A stretch of DNA of 47,178 nucleotides from Hyphochytrium catenoides (GCA_900088475.1 FLMG01001385.1:1-47178); one strand, 5' to 3'. Counted from the first letter of the stretch, positions 1-12,206 are shown. Notes: generated by a model from the sequence alone, not told the origin. Numbers and translations: made by a program.

Positions 1-3000
1 GAGACTGGAGAAAGAGAGGACGGCAAGAAGAAGGCAGCTCCAAAGAAGAGAGAGAAGCGGAGAGAGAGAGAGTTTGACATGGGAAAGTATCGCCAAAGGT
101 TTATTGCTATCAAGCTGATGTACTTAGGAGAGAAGTACTATGGGTTCGCAAGCCAGGAGAACACAGAGGTCCTGAATTTCAGCTTCTCTCTCTCTCCCTC
201 TCTCTTCCCCTCTCTCTGGTGCTCCCCTCTATCCTAGTCTCTTTTCTTCTACCTTTTCTCTCTTTATCTTTTCTACTGTTCTTCACTTCCTCTCACGCTC
301 TGTCGCAATTTCTATCTTTCCCTTTTGATCTCTCTCCCTGTCGCTCTTCCTGTCTGAATCTGTATCAGGGTCTCTCCCTCTTTTTTTCTCGTTCCTCTTC
401 TCTCTCTCTCTCTCTCTCTCTCACTCTCTTCTCCGCCTTGTCTTCTCTCTCTCTTTCTCTCTATCTCTATCTCTTTATCTATCTCTTTATTTATCTAGTC
501 TTCTTAACCTTGTCGACAACCTTGCCGTGATCTCAATCAGAGTGTCTCTTCCTCTCTCTCACTTTCTCTTCTCTCTCTCTGGCTTTCTTGCCTCATTTGC
601 TTGCTGTCCACTTCACAGGAGACCATCGAGCGCCATCTTTTCGAGGCTCTGACAAAGACGCGGCTGATCGAGGGGAGAGAGACAGCCCAGTACTCGCGCT
701 GTGGGAGGACAGATAGAGGAGTCTCTGCTCTCGGGCAAGTCATTTCCTTGAAGGTTGACAGCAGTTCTCTCCATCTGCCTCACATTGCTCTAGCGCATTT
801 CTGGCTCAATCTGACTTCTTGGTCGTGAGAACGCTCCTCTTCGTTCGATGTCGGTCTTTCTTTCTGTATCTCTCTCTTCTCTTTCTCTTCTCTTGCGTTC
901 ACACTCTCTTTCTTATGTTCTCTCCCTCCAGCACTCTGCCTGTCTGCCTGTCTGTCTGTCTCTCTCTCTCTCACACACACAATATCGATTGGTCTTCTGT
1001 GTATCTTCGTCTACCCCAATTTGTTCTCATTCTTTTCTCCTACTCTCCTGGGCTTTTCCAGTCTTTGTGAATTCTGCGACGTTTGGTTCCTTTACCCTCT
1101 GGTCCACCTCTATCTTTCATTCCTCTCTCTTGCGTGCTGAGTTTCCTTCCTGACTTTCACCATACTTTATATCGCACAACTCTCTCTCTCTTTTCTCTCT
1201 CTCTTTTCTCTCTCTCTCTCTCTCTCGGGCTCTGTCTCTCTGCCTCCCTCTCTCTCTCTTCTCTCTCCACGCGCAACCCGCTCTGCTTGCCATACCTCGC
1301 ATTATGTTACTGGAGCGCTGGCCCACACTCTCTCGGATCGGGCTCTTGGTTCTGTCCCTTCGTTTTCTGACATCTTCTGATTGTTCTGTCGTTCCCTTCT
1401 TACCTTTAATTAATGAGTAGCTCAGTCAGCCGTTTGTCCTTTTCTCGCTCTCCCTCTCGATGTGTCTCTCTCTTTTTCTCCCTCTCTCTAAGACCGATCT
1501 GTCTTGGCCGACGCTCTCAGAGCTAAACCGCTCTTCTCGCGTTGCAGGTTCGTTCTGCGATCCCAAAGGATTGTGAGCTTGTAGACCTTGACAGCGTGGA
1601 AGACCTTAGGCCAGGAGACAAGACTAGGATTAGGACCATGCAGGTGCGTTATAAGAGAGAGGAAGGCCTTTTACGGACAAGAGGAAGCTTCCTCCTAATA
1701 AGGGAGAGAGGTGGAGAGAGAAGGAGAAAAGAGGAACAGGGAAAGGGCCACTTAGCAAGAAGGAAAAAGATGAATGAAGAGGAAACAGAAAGAGAGAGAA
1801 TGACCCAAGGCATAGCGCATATCCTAATCTAGATGTTCTTCCTCTACTTCTAGAACGGAAAAGAGACCATCCGCGCACTGAGTGAGCTTGATTATTGCAA
1901 CACGCTCAATCGCGTTCTTCCTCCAGCGATCCGGGCGCTGGCTTGGCTCCCAGCGCCAGAGCAGTTCAACGCCAGGTTCAGCGCTGTCTCTAGAACTTAT
2001 AGATACTTTTTCATTAGGAAGAAGAGAAACCTGAAGGTGAGAGGCTTCAAAGAAAAGCTAAGCAACTCGGAAGACATCAAGAGTCCGCGTTCTTCATAGT
2101 CCTGACAAACTGTGACTAAGTATGGCGAAGTGCGATGTGGAGGAAGAAAGCGGTTGCGTAGCTGTCATACGCTTCCAGCTGCCGGTACACAGTCAAAAAA
2201 AGTGCTCGGCCGAGCCTCTCTGTGTTAACGACCTGACTCTCGCTTCTTTTTTTATCACTGGTTCTTATCATGTTTATCCTCTCCTCAGTCTCTAACTTTG
2301 ATCTTTGTCCTCCCCTTTGGGCCGCTTACCTTTCCATTGATTGGCAGCGCATGCACGCTGCAGGCCAGAGGCTAGTTGGTCGCCATGACTTCAGCAACTT
2401 CTGCAAGATGGACGCGGTCAATGTTAGCAACTTTGTCAGAGAGATCTTCAGAGTCTCCGTAGAAAAGGTTGAAAGCCTTAGAGAAGATGGGGCAGGGCCA
2501 GGATCTCAAGGTAGAAAAAGTAGGACTCAACATGAAAGAGTGCTTTGCTTCAAGGACAATTAGGCGTTCTACCTTCAGCGTTAGGTCTACTTTCTCTGTT
2601 GCTTGCTTTGCTTCTCTTCTTCTAACTCTTTAACCTTCTGTACTGCTTCTCCTCTGTCGGGCTGTTTCTTCTGCGCTTCTCGGCTTCAGGTGCCGCAGAG
2701 TCACACGAAGTGGACTATCGTCACTGTTGTCGCCTTGAGCAAGACGGAGAAGGGACTGGGATAGAGAATGTAGGAGATGCTTTTGACTTGTGCAAGGTGG
2801 AGGTAAGCGTGTCCCACATCTCCTCAAAGATCGAGCCTTCGCGCGGAGGCTCTTGGAGGGTCCTTTGCATAGCAAAAAAGCTTCTCTTCTCTCCCTCATA
2901 GTCCTTAATTAGAGAGGAGCTCTGCTGTATTCTCTGCTCTTGTTTCGCGTTCGTCAGCATCTTTTCTCTATCCTCAGACTGGCCTGCTGCTGGTCATACT

Positions 3001-4512
3001 CTATATTTCTACATGGCGATACCGTCCATTTGCTATCTAGGAATCTGTCACGACTTCTCCTGTCCGCTTGTCAAGCTTGTTGCTCCTCCTGTCCCCTGTG
3101 TGTTGTTTGACATCTACGTTTCTGTCTTGCATGAATTCTGGTAGGTGGTAGGGCAAGCCTTTCTGTGGCACCAAATTCGGTGCATTGTAGCTGTCTTATT
3201 TATGGTGGGAGAGGGAGATGAGGAGCCAGAGATAGTGGACCAGCTGCTTGACCTCGAGCAGGTGCCCAGAAAGCCTCAGGTATGCTAGAAGCTTGTGGCG
3301 GTTGAAGCGTTGTCCATTCCCTCCAATCTCTGTCACTCTCTGTTTTCTTCCGTCTTTCTCTCTTCTTCTCTCCGTCTTTTTTGCTGTTCATCCCTCTCTT
3401 CTTCTCTGTCGCTCAACGTACGTGTCACTTTTTCACATTGCTTTCCAGTACGATATGGCTCCGGAGCTGCCCTTGGTTCTCCATGACTGCTCATTCGACT
3501 TAATAGACTTCAGGTGAGCCCACGCCGTCAGGAACGTGGTCTATCTTTTTGCTCTTTGCGTGCTGCTATGAGGCTGGGGTGGGGCTTTCTCCAACTAACT
3601 CTCTCTCTCTGTGTGTCTATTCTACACATTTGCCGTCGTCGTTCGCAGTTACGAGAGTGAGGTTCTCACACGGCTAGAGAGTCATCTCCTGTCGCTCTGG
3701 GAGGAGGAGAGAATCCGCGGCGCTGTTCTAGAGAATGCTATCAAGCACATTAGAGAGCTTTGGGTGCGACAGGGAACAATAGAAGTAAGCCGTTTGCATT
3801 ACCTTCTAAGTGAGAATGGTCTCTTAAAGAGGAAACCTATCTTGGCACTTCCACTGTCTTATTGCTCTATCTGCTCTCCTGTTAATACGGCCGCTAATCT
3901 TTTGCTACTGGATCAGAAGCAGCAGATCAGGGGTTCTACCACTTTCGTACCCTGGAAAGAGATTAGAGATCTCCGGACTGCGCTTTCGACTTCTCTCTCT
4001 TCTGCCAAGCATCGGCCACTCTTGGGAAGGAAGACAGCGCATTCTTATCAAGAAAAAGTAGGAAATCTGACCGGAAGGTGAGTCATTTAGGTCAGACCTT
4101 TCAGTGCAGACAAAGCGGACCCTGGTAGCTCAAGGGGAATGAAAAAGAGTAGACAGAGAGACGGAGAGGCACAGAGAGAGAAAGAGAGAGAGGGGGGGGA
4201 AAGAGGAGAGAAAATAGAGAAAGTGAGTGAGGGAGAGCGAGAAGGAGGCACCGAGAGAGAGAGAGTGTGATAGATAGAAGAAGAGATAAAAAAGATGCAG
4301 CAGAGAAGCCAACGGAGACATGGAGTGATAGGAAGAGGGGTCCCCTAAGAGAGGAAAACAGACAGTACTAACAGGTCAACGCGCTCGAGAATCAGTATCT
4401 GAACTTAGGTTTCTACCTCTGTCGTAGACGAAAAGAGCTCAAGGAGCGGAAGACCTTGGTGTCCAAGGCCAATAGTAAGCAGATAGATGACGCTATGGAA
4501 GACATCGAATAG
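1..4512 (+). CDS. PUS3: tRNA pseudouridine(38/39) synthase PUS3/DEG1 (5'-partial, 11 exons)
   Basis: TruA-family synthase that converts U38/U39 of tRNA anticodon arms to pseudouridine. The reading frame is open at base 1, so the start lies upstream; an in-frame ATG at 79 follows a Lys/Arg-rich stretch as in other PUS3 proteins. Exons by eye: 1-168, 619-753, 1548-1643, 1854-2036, 2348-2510, 2690-2802, 3145-3279, 3449-3513, 3649-3784, 3917-4057, 4375-4512; all joins keep frame. Diagnostic blocks: GFASQENT, SRCGRTDRGVSALGQVISL with the catalytic Asp in GRTD, LNRVLPPAIRALAW, RTYRYFF, GRHDFSNFCKMD, and GQAFLWHQIRC. These match PUS3 rather than bacterial TruA. About 490 residues are visible, close to the roughly 480 of human PUS3. 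Exon 10 could also end at 4077, but that puts the last exon out of frame, so the donor at 4058 is preferred. Confidence 0.93.
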
Positions 4513-5063
4513 CAAGCTTTCTTTCAGTTCTCTCTCGGCTCTCTCTCTTTCTTTCCATACATCCTGTACCCTTTCCTCTCATCATTCCTACGCTAGAGAA
4601 GGGAGCCCGGTCTTCTCTCTCACTCTCTGCTACCTACCACTTCGTGAGATGAGCGTCCGAGAGTTGAATTATGATTTACAGTCCATTGTTATTACACTTT
4701 CAATCACAAGGGGAGAGCAAAAACTGTCGACTTCTCTCTCCTTTCTCTCTCTCTCTCTCTCTCCACCTACTCCAAAGCTAACATCATCATACAAACTGAA
4801 TACACCTTAGCACCGTCTTCTCTTCCTTTTCCTTCCCAAGGAAGGGAGCCAAGCAATATGCTTAAAGCACACAAGGAAAAGAGTGAAAGAGAGAGAGAGA
4901 CTGAGAAAGAAGGGACGGCGCCTATTTCTTTCACAAGCCTCCTTCGACCTATACAGGTAGAACTATAATCTTCTAGGCGTCTGCGACCAAGATCAGATGA
5001 CATGAAGGGAGGAGGCGCCTCCTCTCTATCTATCTTCCTCTAGCCCACAGCCGCCATTGCGCT
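4513..5063. other. convergent intergenic region between PUS3 and PUF
   Basis: Spacer between two stop codons on opposite strands. It holds a short CT tract near 4735-4763 and a short GA tract near 4886-4911. No coding potential beyond low-complexity frames was seen. It should contain the 3' ends of both transcripts; no poly(A) signal was identified with confidence. Confidence 0.6.
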
Positions 5064-8000
5064 TTAGGCGGAGATCTTTTGTCCTGTGAGGCGCTCTAAC
5101 CGCGCCAGAATGTGCTTTCCATAGGTGAACCGCTTCAGTTGCTGCGCTTGGGACTTGATACTGGCCACTATGGCTGGGACAACAGAAATGATAGCGTGTG
5201 TATGGAGGTGGAGAAAGAGCCAGCCGTAACAGAGAGGAAGCCGTAACAGAGGAGAGAGATGAAGAACCAGGTTATACTTGTCACATGGACAAAAAGGCGG
5301 GGATGACATATCACTTACCATCCCTTTGCTCCTGACTAGCAACGTCAATCACTTTCTGCACTACATAGTTGGCATAGGGATCCTTCATCATGAGCTGAAG
5401 CGGCGAGGTCCTGCAGGAAAAATCAATGAAAGAAAAAAGCGGCAGTTCAGTTAGAAAAGTGCTTCTATAACGTTGAATTTTCTAAGTATGAGCTCCTGAA
5501 TGTAGATTCAGTGACACCAGCGTATGGATGCGAGAAGAGGAAAGAGAGAATGGGCTAGAGAAAGAAAGGCAAATTGTCGGGAGAGAGGAACCTACTCGTC
5601 ATCTTCCGTCCCTAACATCTCAGAGATAATGCAGCTTCTCTGCTCTGCGTTCGCGTAAGTCAAGCACTTCTCTACTACATTGGAAGCAAACTTGTGCTGA
5701 CTAAATTGAACCACTTGAGACTGCAGAGAGCGGACAGGAGAAGCAATCGAGAGACGTGAGTGGAGATGTGGGGGGCACTAGCGGGAGACAGTGACAAAAT
5801 TGTGGACCTTTGGACAGAAACAGAGGGAGAGACTGAGAGCGAAACGGGGAGCAGAGAGCGATCGCAAGAGAGTGGATAGGTTCATAGAGAGAGGGATCTA
5901 GACAGGAAAGCTGTGCTATTATGACGAAGTGGGAATCGACAGGGGAGCAATGGAACGAGGGAAGGTTTGGCATCGACTTAGTGAGACGATGCAGAACAGC
6001 GGGACAAAAAGAGATATAGTGACAGCGAGAGAGAAAGTAGGAAGCTATACCTTAATCTTATCGATGAGCTCGTCCCGATCTCTATCTCTGCCATGCTCCA
6101 GCACGTGCTGCACCACATAGTTCCCATACTGATCCTGTGTGAAGTGTGCCAGAGGTCAGTTAAGTGTGCCACATTAGGAGGAAGAGAACATTTGGAGGGT
6201 TGCTATCATATTAAATATATTGCATGTGTAACAAACATGAAGAGGGGATGAAGCTTCCAAGAAGCTTAAGCTTTCACGAGCCCATAGGTAGAAAGATTCT
6301 CAGCATAGACAGCATCCAAAAGCAGAGCTCCTCATTCGGGTTTAGCAGTTCAAACGAGGTGAGAATGACACGATGAGAGCAGAGACAGATAGGATAATAT
6401 GCCGTATTGATTTCCAACCTGCACCAAGGCATGACAGTACTTCAGGATCTCCTCTAGCACGGGAACTGTCTGGTGCTCTCCACAATGTTCAAGCACTCTT
6501 TGGATAACTCTGCATCCGTAGGGGTGAGTCGAAAGAAGGTAGACTTGTCCCTCGAAAGAAGAAACGATAAACTGGATGTCCACGGAGGTGAGGGCGTCCG
6601 GAGCCTTACTCTACGAGGGAGAGAATGGATGTTAAATCGAGAGCAAATTATAAGTTCTACCAAAGTGCAAAGAAGGTTACGTGCCACAGCTGAAGGAGGA
6701 GGTAGAGAGGAAATGTGATGCCAAGAGGGATGGCGACTAGGCCTCCTCCTCCTCTAAACCCTATAGCACCAAGACTGGGCGCTCGCCATCGTTACTTTAC
6801 CCCTGCATTGCCTCTTTTGTTTTGTCTCCCACCTTCTCTATCTTGCAGCTAACAATCTCTATGCACTTCTGAATGACATGATTGCCGTTCTGGTCCTTGA
6901 CGCACTTCATGACCTGACCCTCGAGCTCCTTCATAAGACCACGCTGCTGGATGGGCTCAACAACCTCCAACGCCTAGAAAGGGAGGTATTAGAGTAGTCT
7001 TAAGTATAAAAGCAAGGAGAAAGACAGTCTCTCCTGCTCGAGGGAGAGAGAGAGAAATGAGGGAGAAGGGAGAGAAGAGTGGAAAGTCCCCTCAAAAGTC
7101 AGAGAAAAGTTCACTTACCTTCTGAATAACCCTGCACCCATACATTTGAAGGGCTAGCTCCAGCACATGTCCCACTAGCTGCTCTCCGAGAATTCGACGT
7201 TGCTCAGCTGTGCCTGATAAGAAAGACAGAGAGAAGAGAGCGAGAATGAGGGGCGCAAAGGAATGTTAAAGGTTTGCGCAGAGAGCTTTGATCGGAAGGG
7301 CTCTCCTCCAATGTCTTCAAGTGAGTGCCTATGGTCTCGCGCTCCATCCTGACATTGTTACTCGCCCTTCTCATCCCCAGGACCCTTTCCCGAGCTCATG
7401 ACTGGGCAGGGAAGAGCGTTCTCCCTCGTTTGTGTCTATGTTTCAAACCCTTCGGTGCTCTGTAAGCCTGCCACTTGCCCTAGATGCTCACCGTGATCGA
7501 AGAACTTCTGAATAACGTAGTTTCCAAAGACATCGGTCATCAGCTGGTGGCAGCCCGGAAGAATCTCATCAAAGATTAGAGCCTTATCAGCGTCCGGCGC
7601 AACCTCTAGTTTCTGTTGGATGAACCTGAGCAAATAGAAGCGGCCGTGAGAAGGACGGAAGAAGCGACCTAACAGGCAACCCGAAGAGAGTAATCCTAGA
7701 CGACAGGGTTCGCCCCTTCAAGAGGGCTCCACATGTACAGCGAGCACATAAAGAGAGAGGGTGGGAGAAGGCAAAGAAAATAAGACAGAAAAAGAGAGAG
7801 AGAGAGAGAAGGAGGAGGAGGGAAGGGAGAATTAACAGGAAAAGAAACGGAAGTATTTCCAGAAGAAGGCCCCACCTGGAGCCGTGCTGGTCCTGGGAGA
7901 ACTCGATGACGTGACCCGCGAGGTCTCTCAGCTCCCACTTCTTCGCCTTGGAGTTTGCTCTAAAGTCCTCCAGCAGCGAGCTGCGAGGAATGTTGCTGGA

Positions 8001-11000
8001 GAACAATCAGTGAGTGAAGATGCATTGGGTGAGTGACCATGCATTGGGTGAAAGAAGATGCATTGGGTGAAGGACTGCCGCAACCACCTGCATTGCCAAC
8101 CTTCGTCCCTACGTCTAGCCCTTTGCCTCCCTCTCTTCCTTGTACTCTGTCTTTCCCTCCGGTAGTCTCTCTTCACTCCCTCTCTCTTCCGCAATTGTGT
8201 CTCTCCCAGAAAGAGTGCAGCGGCAGCTTGCTCTCAGTTCTCAAGCGGACCTTGTGGAAGGAGGACTCGGCCCGTCGGGGTATCGCTGTTCTCCTCTTGA
8301 GCCTCTGTCTCTATCTCTCCTCTGTTCTCTATGTGAAGGAGGATCTCTGTCCCTATGTCTCCTGCGGATAACGGAATGTTAATAAGTCCGTTGGCTATAT
8401 TGCATGAGAGAGAGGTTGAAAAAACTTTAGGTGGCGAAGCGGCGTCCACCGGACGGATAGGCAACGGAACGAGGGAGAGAAAGAGAGCTACGACGGTACA
8501 GGTCGTCCGGCTAAACCTAGTGAATAACGGTCTTGATAGAAGAAGCTAGGGAGAAGAGTGATTTCCCAACATGCAAGAGTGCGTCCGGATGTTACCAGCA
8601 AACCGAGGCATCACTTACCTATCTCTATCGTAGTCGTCGTACTCTCTGTCTCTGCTATCAGGCCGGTAATATGGGCCGTAGTAACCGGCATAGTCGCCCC
8701 GTCCATAGTAGCCCTCCCGTGCATATAGTGCGGGGTGATAGTAGTCACCTCGAGCAGCTAGCAGAGAGAAAAACAGGGTGAGAAGCGAATGGGAAGTGCA
8801 TTAGCTGGCAGACGAGGGAGGTATCAAAGAACAAAGCTACATTTCAAGATGCCGGGTTGCCTTTTCCCTCATCTCCTACTTCAATCGGCAGTGGTTTGCC
8901 ATCTCATCTCACCTTGGAGGTAGCGGGGATCTAGTTGGGCCAGGTATTCTTGAGGAGGCTGGGACAGCCGAGGATCCAGCCTACGACGCCGAGGCCCGTA
9001 ATAATGAGCATAAAGAAGAGTAGTAGCAATAAGGAGAGAAAGAGAAGAGAGGTGAGCTGAAGAGCCCAGCATCGATGGGATTATTCACATATCTTACAGG
9101 GCTTCAGGAACGCGTCCATCCCTAGCTTCAGGCAACCTATACCGCGGATCCTGGGCAAAAGGGGGAGGGGGACCCTGCGAGAGTGGTAATCGATAGTAGC
9201 GGGGATCTAGCGCATACGGGGGCGGCGGTGGGAGCGAGAAGAAGGCAGCTGCAGCTCTAGGATCGATGTACGGGAGATAGCGAGGATCAATGGGTTGGCG
9301 GTTTGCTGATGCCAAGGGGTCCAGGTACTCCGCTGAGTAGAGATGCGGGAGGGCAGCTGCAGGAGGATGAGCAGGGCCTGCGCGCTTGCTCTGTATCTCT
9401 ACGTCCCCGGCTGCACTCTGAGGGTAGGCCATGATTCCACCTCGACGCTGGAGGGAAGAATTATGGACACACAGGAGGATAGGTGGCTGAGCTTATGTGA
9501 CAAGAATGAATTGGAAATATACAGCACTGTGTCCACTTGATTCAGATGAGCAGCCCCAGTGGCTAAGTCTTGACTCAGGCTGAGAGGGAGAAAAGGGGCT
9601 TCTCTTTGTCTCTAGCTACGTACCGACAGCTCCTCTGATATCTGCAGCTGCTGCAATCCCAGCGCAATATCAGAACGCGCATCCGAAGGATTAGTATACA
9701 TAGGCTTCCTTGCTCTCGCCGCGTCTGCTGAAACAGAAGCAAGGAAGATCACAAGGAAGGTGAGCAACACTCAGTTCTGTCGAGGTCACCAGTCTACAGT
9801 CAGCGCTGGACTATCAGCGGCACCAAAATCCCAATAGAGATTAGACAAAATGACACTTTATGTGACGGGACTCTTTCTTCCCGGAAAGGAAGACCTTACC
9901 TTGATGCTGTATAGGTCCCTGGGAGAGAGTAGGAGGGTACGCTGGCGAGGGGGTACGAGGAAAGTCTTCTTGGATGCGATCCATCAGGCTTTTGCTCATT
10001 GGCTTCAGATCACTGCTGTCCCTCTCATTATATACAGGAGCAGAGCCATTCGCTACAGCGGTGGGATCAGGACAGCAAAGGGTTCTTGTTATATTGCGGA
10101 AGGTGGTGCGACTCTGGCGCGAATAGGACTGGAGACTGGAGACATCGAAGTTGGGGGCACAATGGTAACAAGGCAAGCCAGACACAGCCACAGAGAGAAA
10201 GAAAGAAAGAGACAGAGACACAGAGAGAGAGAAAGGCAAAGGGGAAATAGGGTTTTACCTGTTGCGACAGCAGCATTGAAGAGCGTATGGGGAGATGGCG
10301 TAGAGGCCTGATCCTCTTCTATCCTCTCCCTGTTTAGCTTCGATCCTGGCGGTGCAAGCTCGGATGGGCCCCCTGGACCCTTTCCTCGGGCGTAGAGATC
10401 CCAATGATAGGAATTAGAGGCCAGCTTGGATGACTGAGGGTAGAAGAGCTCTGCTTGTCCTCCTCGACTTGACTGCCGGCGGAGAAAGAAAGATGAGCAA
10501 AGACCACTCAAAAGAAGAGGAAAAGGGCAGATGAGAGGCAGTACGAAGGAGAGGGAAACACAGACGAGAGAGATGGCAAACAAGTAAAAGTGGGCAGCAA
10601 GCACAGCTTCCAAGCGTGGGCTGGAAGATAAAAGGAACTAGCTAGACTCTGAGGAATGTCAAGGAGCTGGTATTGTTATCACACGAGGAAACAGCTATTG
10701 GACAAAGTGCCGTAAGCGGAGTGGAAGACTGACCAGACTGTCTCCTCTGTCCGTAGCAAGGAGAGACAGCCTATCGGCGGAGCCATAGAGATAACCCTTA
10801 CTGAAGCCTCCGATCTACGCCATCGAGTGAAAAAAGAACGCAAGAGTTAATCAAAGAAAGGAAAGAGAGAGGAGAAAGAGAGAGGAGAAAGAGGAAGAGA
10901 GAAAGAGAGAGAGACGGAGAGAGGGAGGCAGGGGTGCGATGAAGTCAAAGGTACGAGTAACACATCTGAAAACCATCAAATGAAAGAGATAAGAACAACG

Positions 11001-11308
11001 ATGCTAACTCCTGAGACAGAGCGGAGAGACCCCGGACGAGGGTCTTATAAAGCAAGTGTGCTCTCTTCTCTGCGTACATGATCCGCCACAGGTGGCGCAG
11101 AGGTAGATCTTTGGAGGGAAAAAGCGTCAATCTGTCTCCTCGTCAGTGGAGTTTCCACTCCCTCCAAACCCGTGAGCCGACCCAGCCCTCTATCTTCTAG
11201 ACCTTCCACCGGTCCATGGGAGAGATGGCGAGACGCAGCGGCGGAGGCATCAGAGTCCAGAATCCCACCTATGAAGTGCGTCTCATCAACTCCTCCTACG
11301 GCCTTCAT
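5064..11308 (-). CDS. PUM: Pumilio/PUF family RNA-binding protein, about 18 exons
   Basis: Translational repressor/mRNA-decay factor family. The C-terminal half is a full Pumilio homology domain: [92 protein letters not shown] and the closing [10 protein letters not shown]. The N-terminal half has RSTSAPP and [10 protein letters not shown] motifs, seen in plant-type PUF proteins, plus repeated DPRY units and a Tyr/Gly/Arg segment. Exons (genomic): 11308-11078, 10965-10955, 10800-10734, 10472-10259, ~10135-9900, 9724-9624, 9447-9098, 8980-8913, 8757-8619, 7995-7876, 7625-7492, 7213-7119, 6973-6833 (or 6854), 6610-6419, 6134-6051, 5720-5596, 5410-5319, 5173-5064. All joins keep frame except 10259/10135, which I could not resolve. 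The start at 11308 is the first ATG of the long frame; upstream exons are not excluded. About 835 residues. Confidence 0.92.
8016..8069. repeat. short tandem repeat in a PUF intron
   Basis: Three copies of ATGCATTGGGTGA separated by short variable spacers, lying in the intron between the exons ending at 8619 and beginning at 7995 on the minus strand. Too short and imperfect to suggest a function. Confidence 0.8.
10955..10965 (-). other. predicted 11-nt microexon of the PUF gene
   Basis: The exon carrying RSTSAPP ends in phase 0 at 11078. The next obvious exon (10800-10734) needs two leading bases to avoid an immediate stop. An 11-base segment flanked by a pyrimidine/TTTTCAG acceptor and a GTAC donor supplies exactly those two bases and encodes MCY plus the first part of Ser. 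This is inferred from phase only. Confidence 0.4.
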
Positions 11309-11961
11309 GGCACCGCAGCCAGAAGATAAGAATTTTGAGAGTAAGGAACGAGCTTCGATAACGGAGAGATATGGAGAGATGTCTCTGGTGGCCGAGCATA
11401 CAGAGACGAATGGCAGCCACCAACAGGCTGCCTAAAGGGCACTAAGACCAAGACCGAGCCTTGGTGTTCCTCGTTCTATGTACAGTTGGGCTCAAGCCTG
11501 ACGCGCAGAAGCCAGCCTCCTCTTGGAATAGGCTCCTTGGCTGACAACCTGCGTACAGAGGAAAACCTTACACGGAAAGAACCTTCGAGCAGAGGTCGTA
11601 GACGTCCGCAGAGCTCTAGGTCCTGACTCGATCTCTTCGTTTTGCCGGGACAGAGCGGCGCCTCAGGCTTCAATCCTATAAAGGTCTAGGCTTTGGGATG
11701 GTACGCAGGCGCCCTAGATAGCGCCAAGGCATATGTTCTCAGCTTCCCAATACTTCTGTTAGTCCCCGATAAGCTTCATGAAGGCTGCGGTCAGACGAAG
11801 ACTTGACTGAGCTGAGATGGAGACCGAGACGCGAGGGATCACGAAAGAGACAGACAGAACGTTAGGATTAGCAAGAAGAGAGCCAGAATGAGACAGAGTG
11901 GTCGGGAGAGGTACGATGAGCTAAGGAATAGGCCAGAGAGAGGTAGCCAGAGATTGAAAGT

Positions 11962-12108
11962 GACAGGAGAAAGAGAGAAAAAGAGAGATGTGAGAGAGAG
12001 AGAGAGATGAGAGAGAGACGACGAGAGAATGAGAGAGAGAGGTGAGAAAGAGATGAGAATGAGAGAGTCTGTGAGAGAGAGAGGGAGAGAGAGAGGAAGA
12101 GAGGGAGA

Positions 12109-12147
<39 letters not shown>

Positions 12148-12206
12148 CAGAGAGAGAAAGAGAGAGAGAGAGGGAGAGAGAGAGGGAGAGAGAGAAAAAA
12201 GAGGGG
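11962..12206. repeat. (GA)n-rich microsatellite block
   Basis: Nearly pure purine strand composed of GAGA runs with scattered AAA, TGA and GGG interruptions. Its minus-strand frames translate as long Ser/Leu polymers, which are not real proteins. It lies upstream of the PUF start. Confidence 0.9.

Noticed and set aside
8016-8069. Direct repeats considered as a CRISPR or mobile-element footprint
   Set aside because: Only three copies with irregular spacers inside a eukaryotic intron; no flanking genes or target duplications.
9850-10311. 153-codon plus-strand frame
   Set aside because: It is antisense to PUF exons that carry the [10 protein letters not shown] motif and has no family features.
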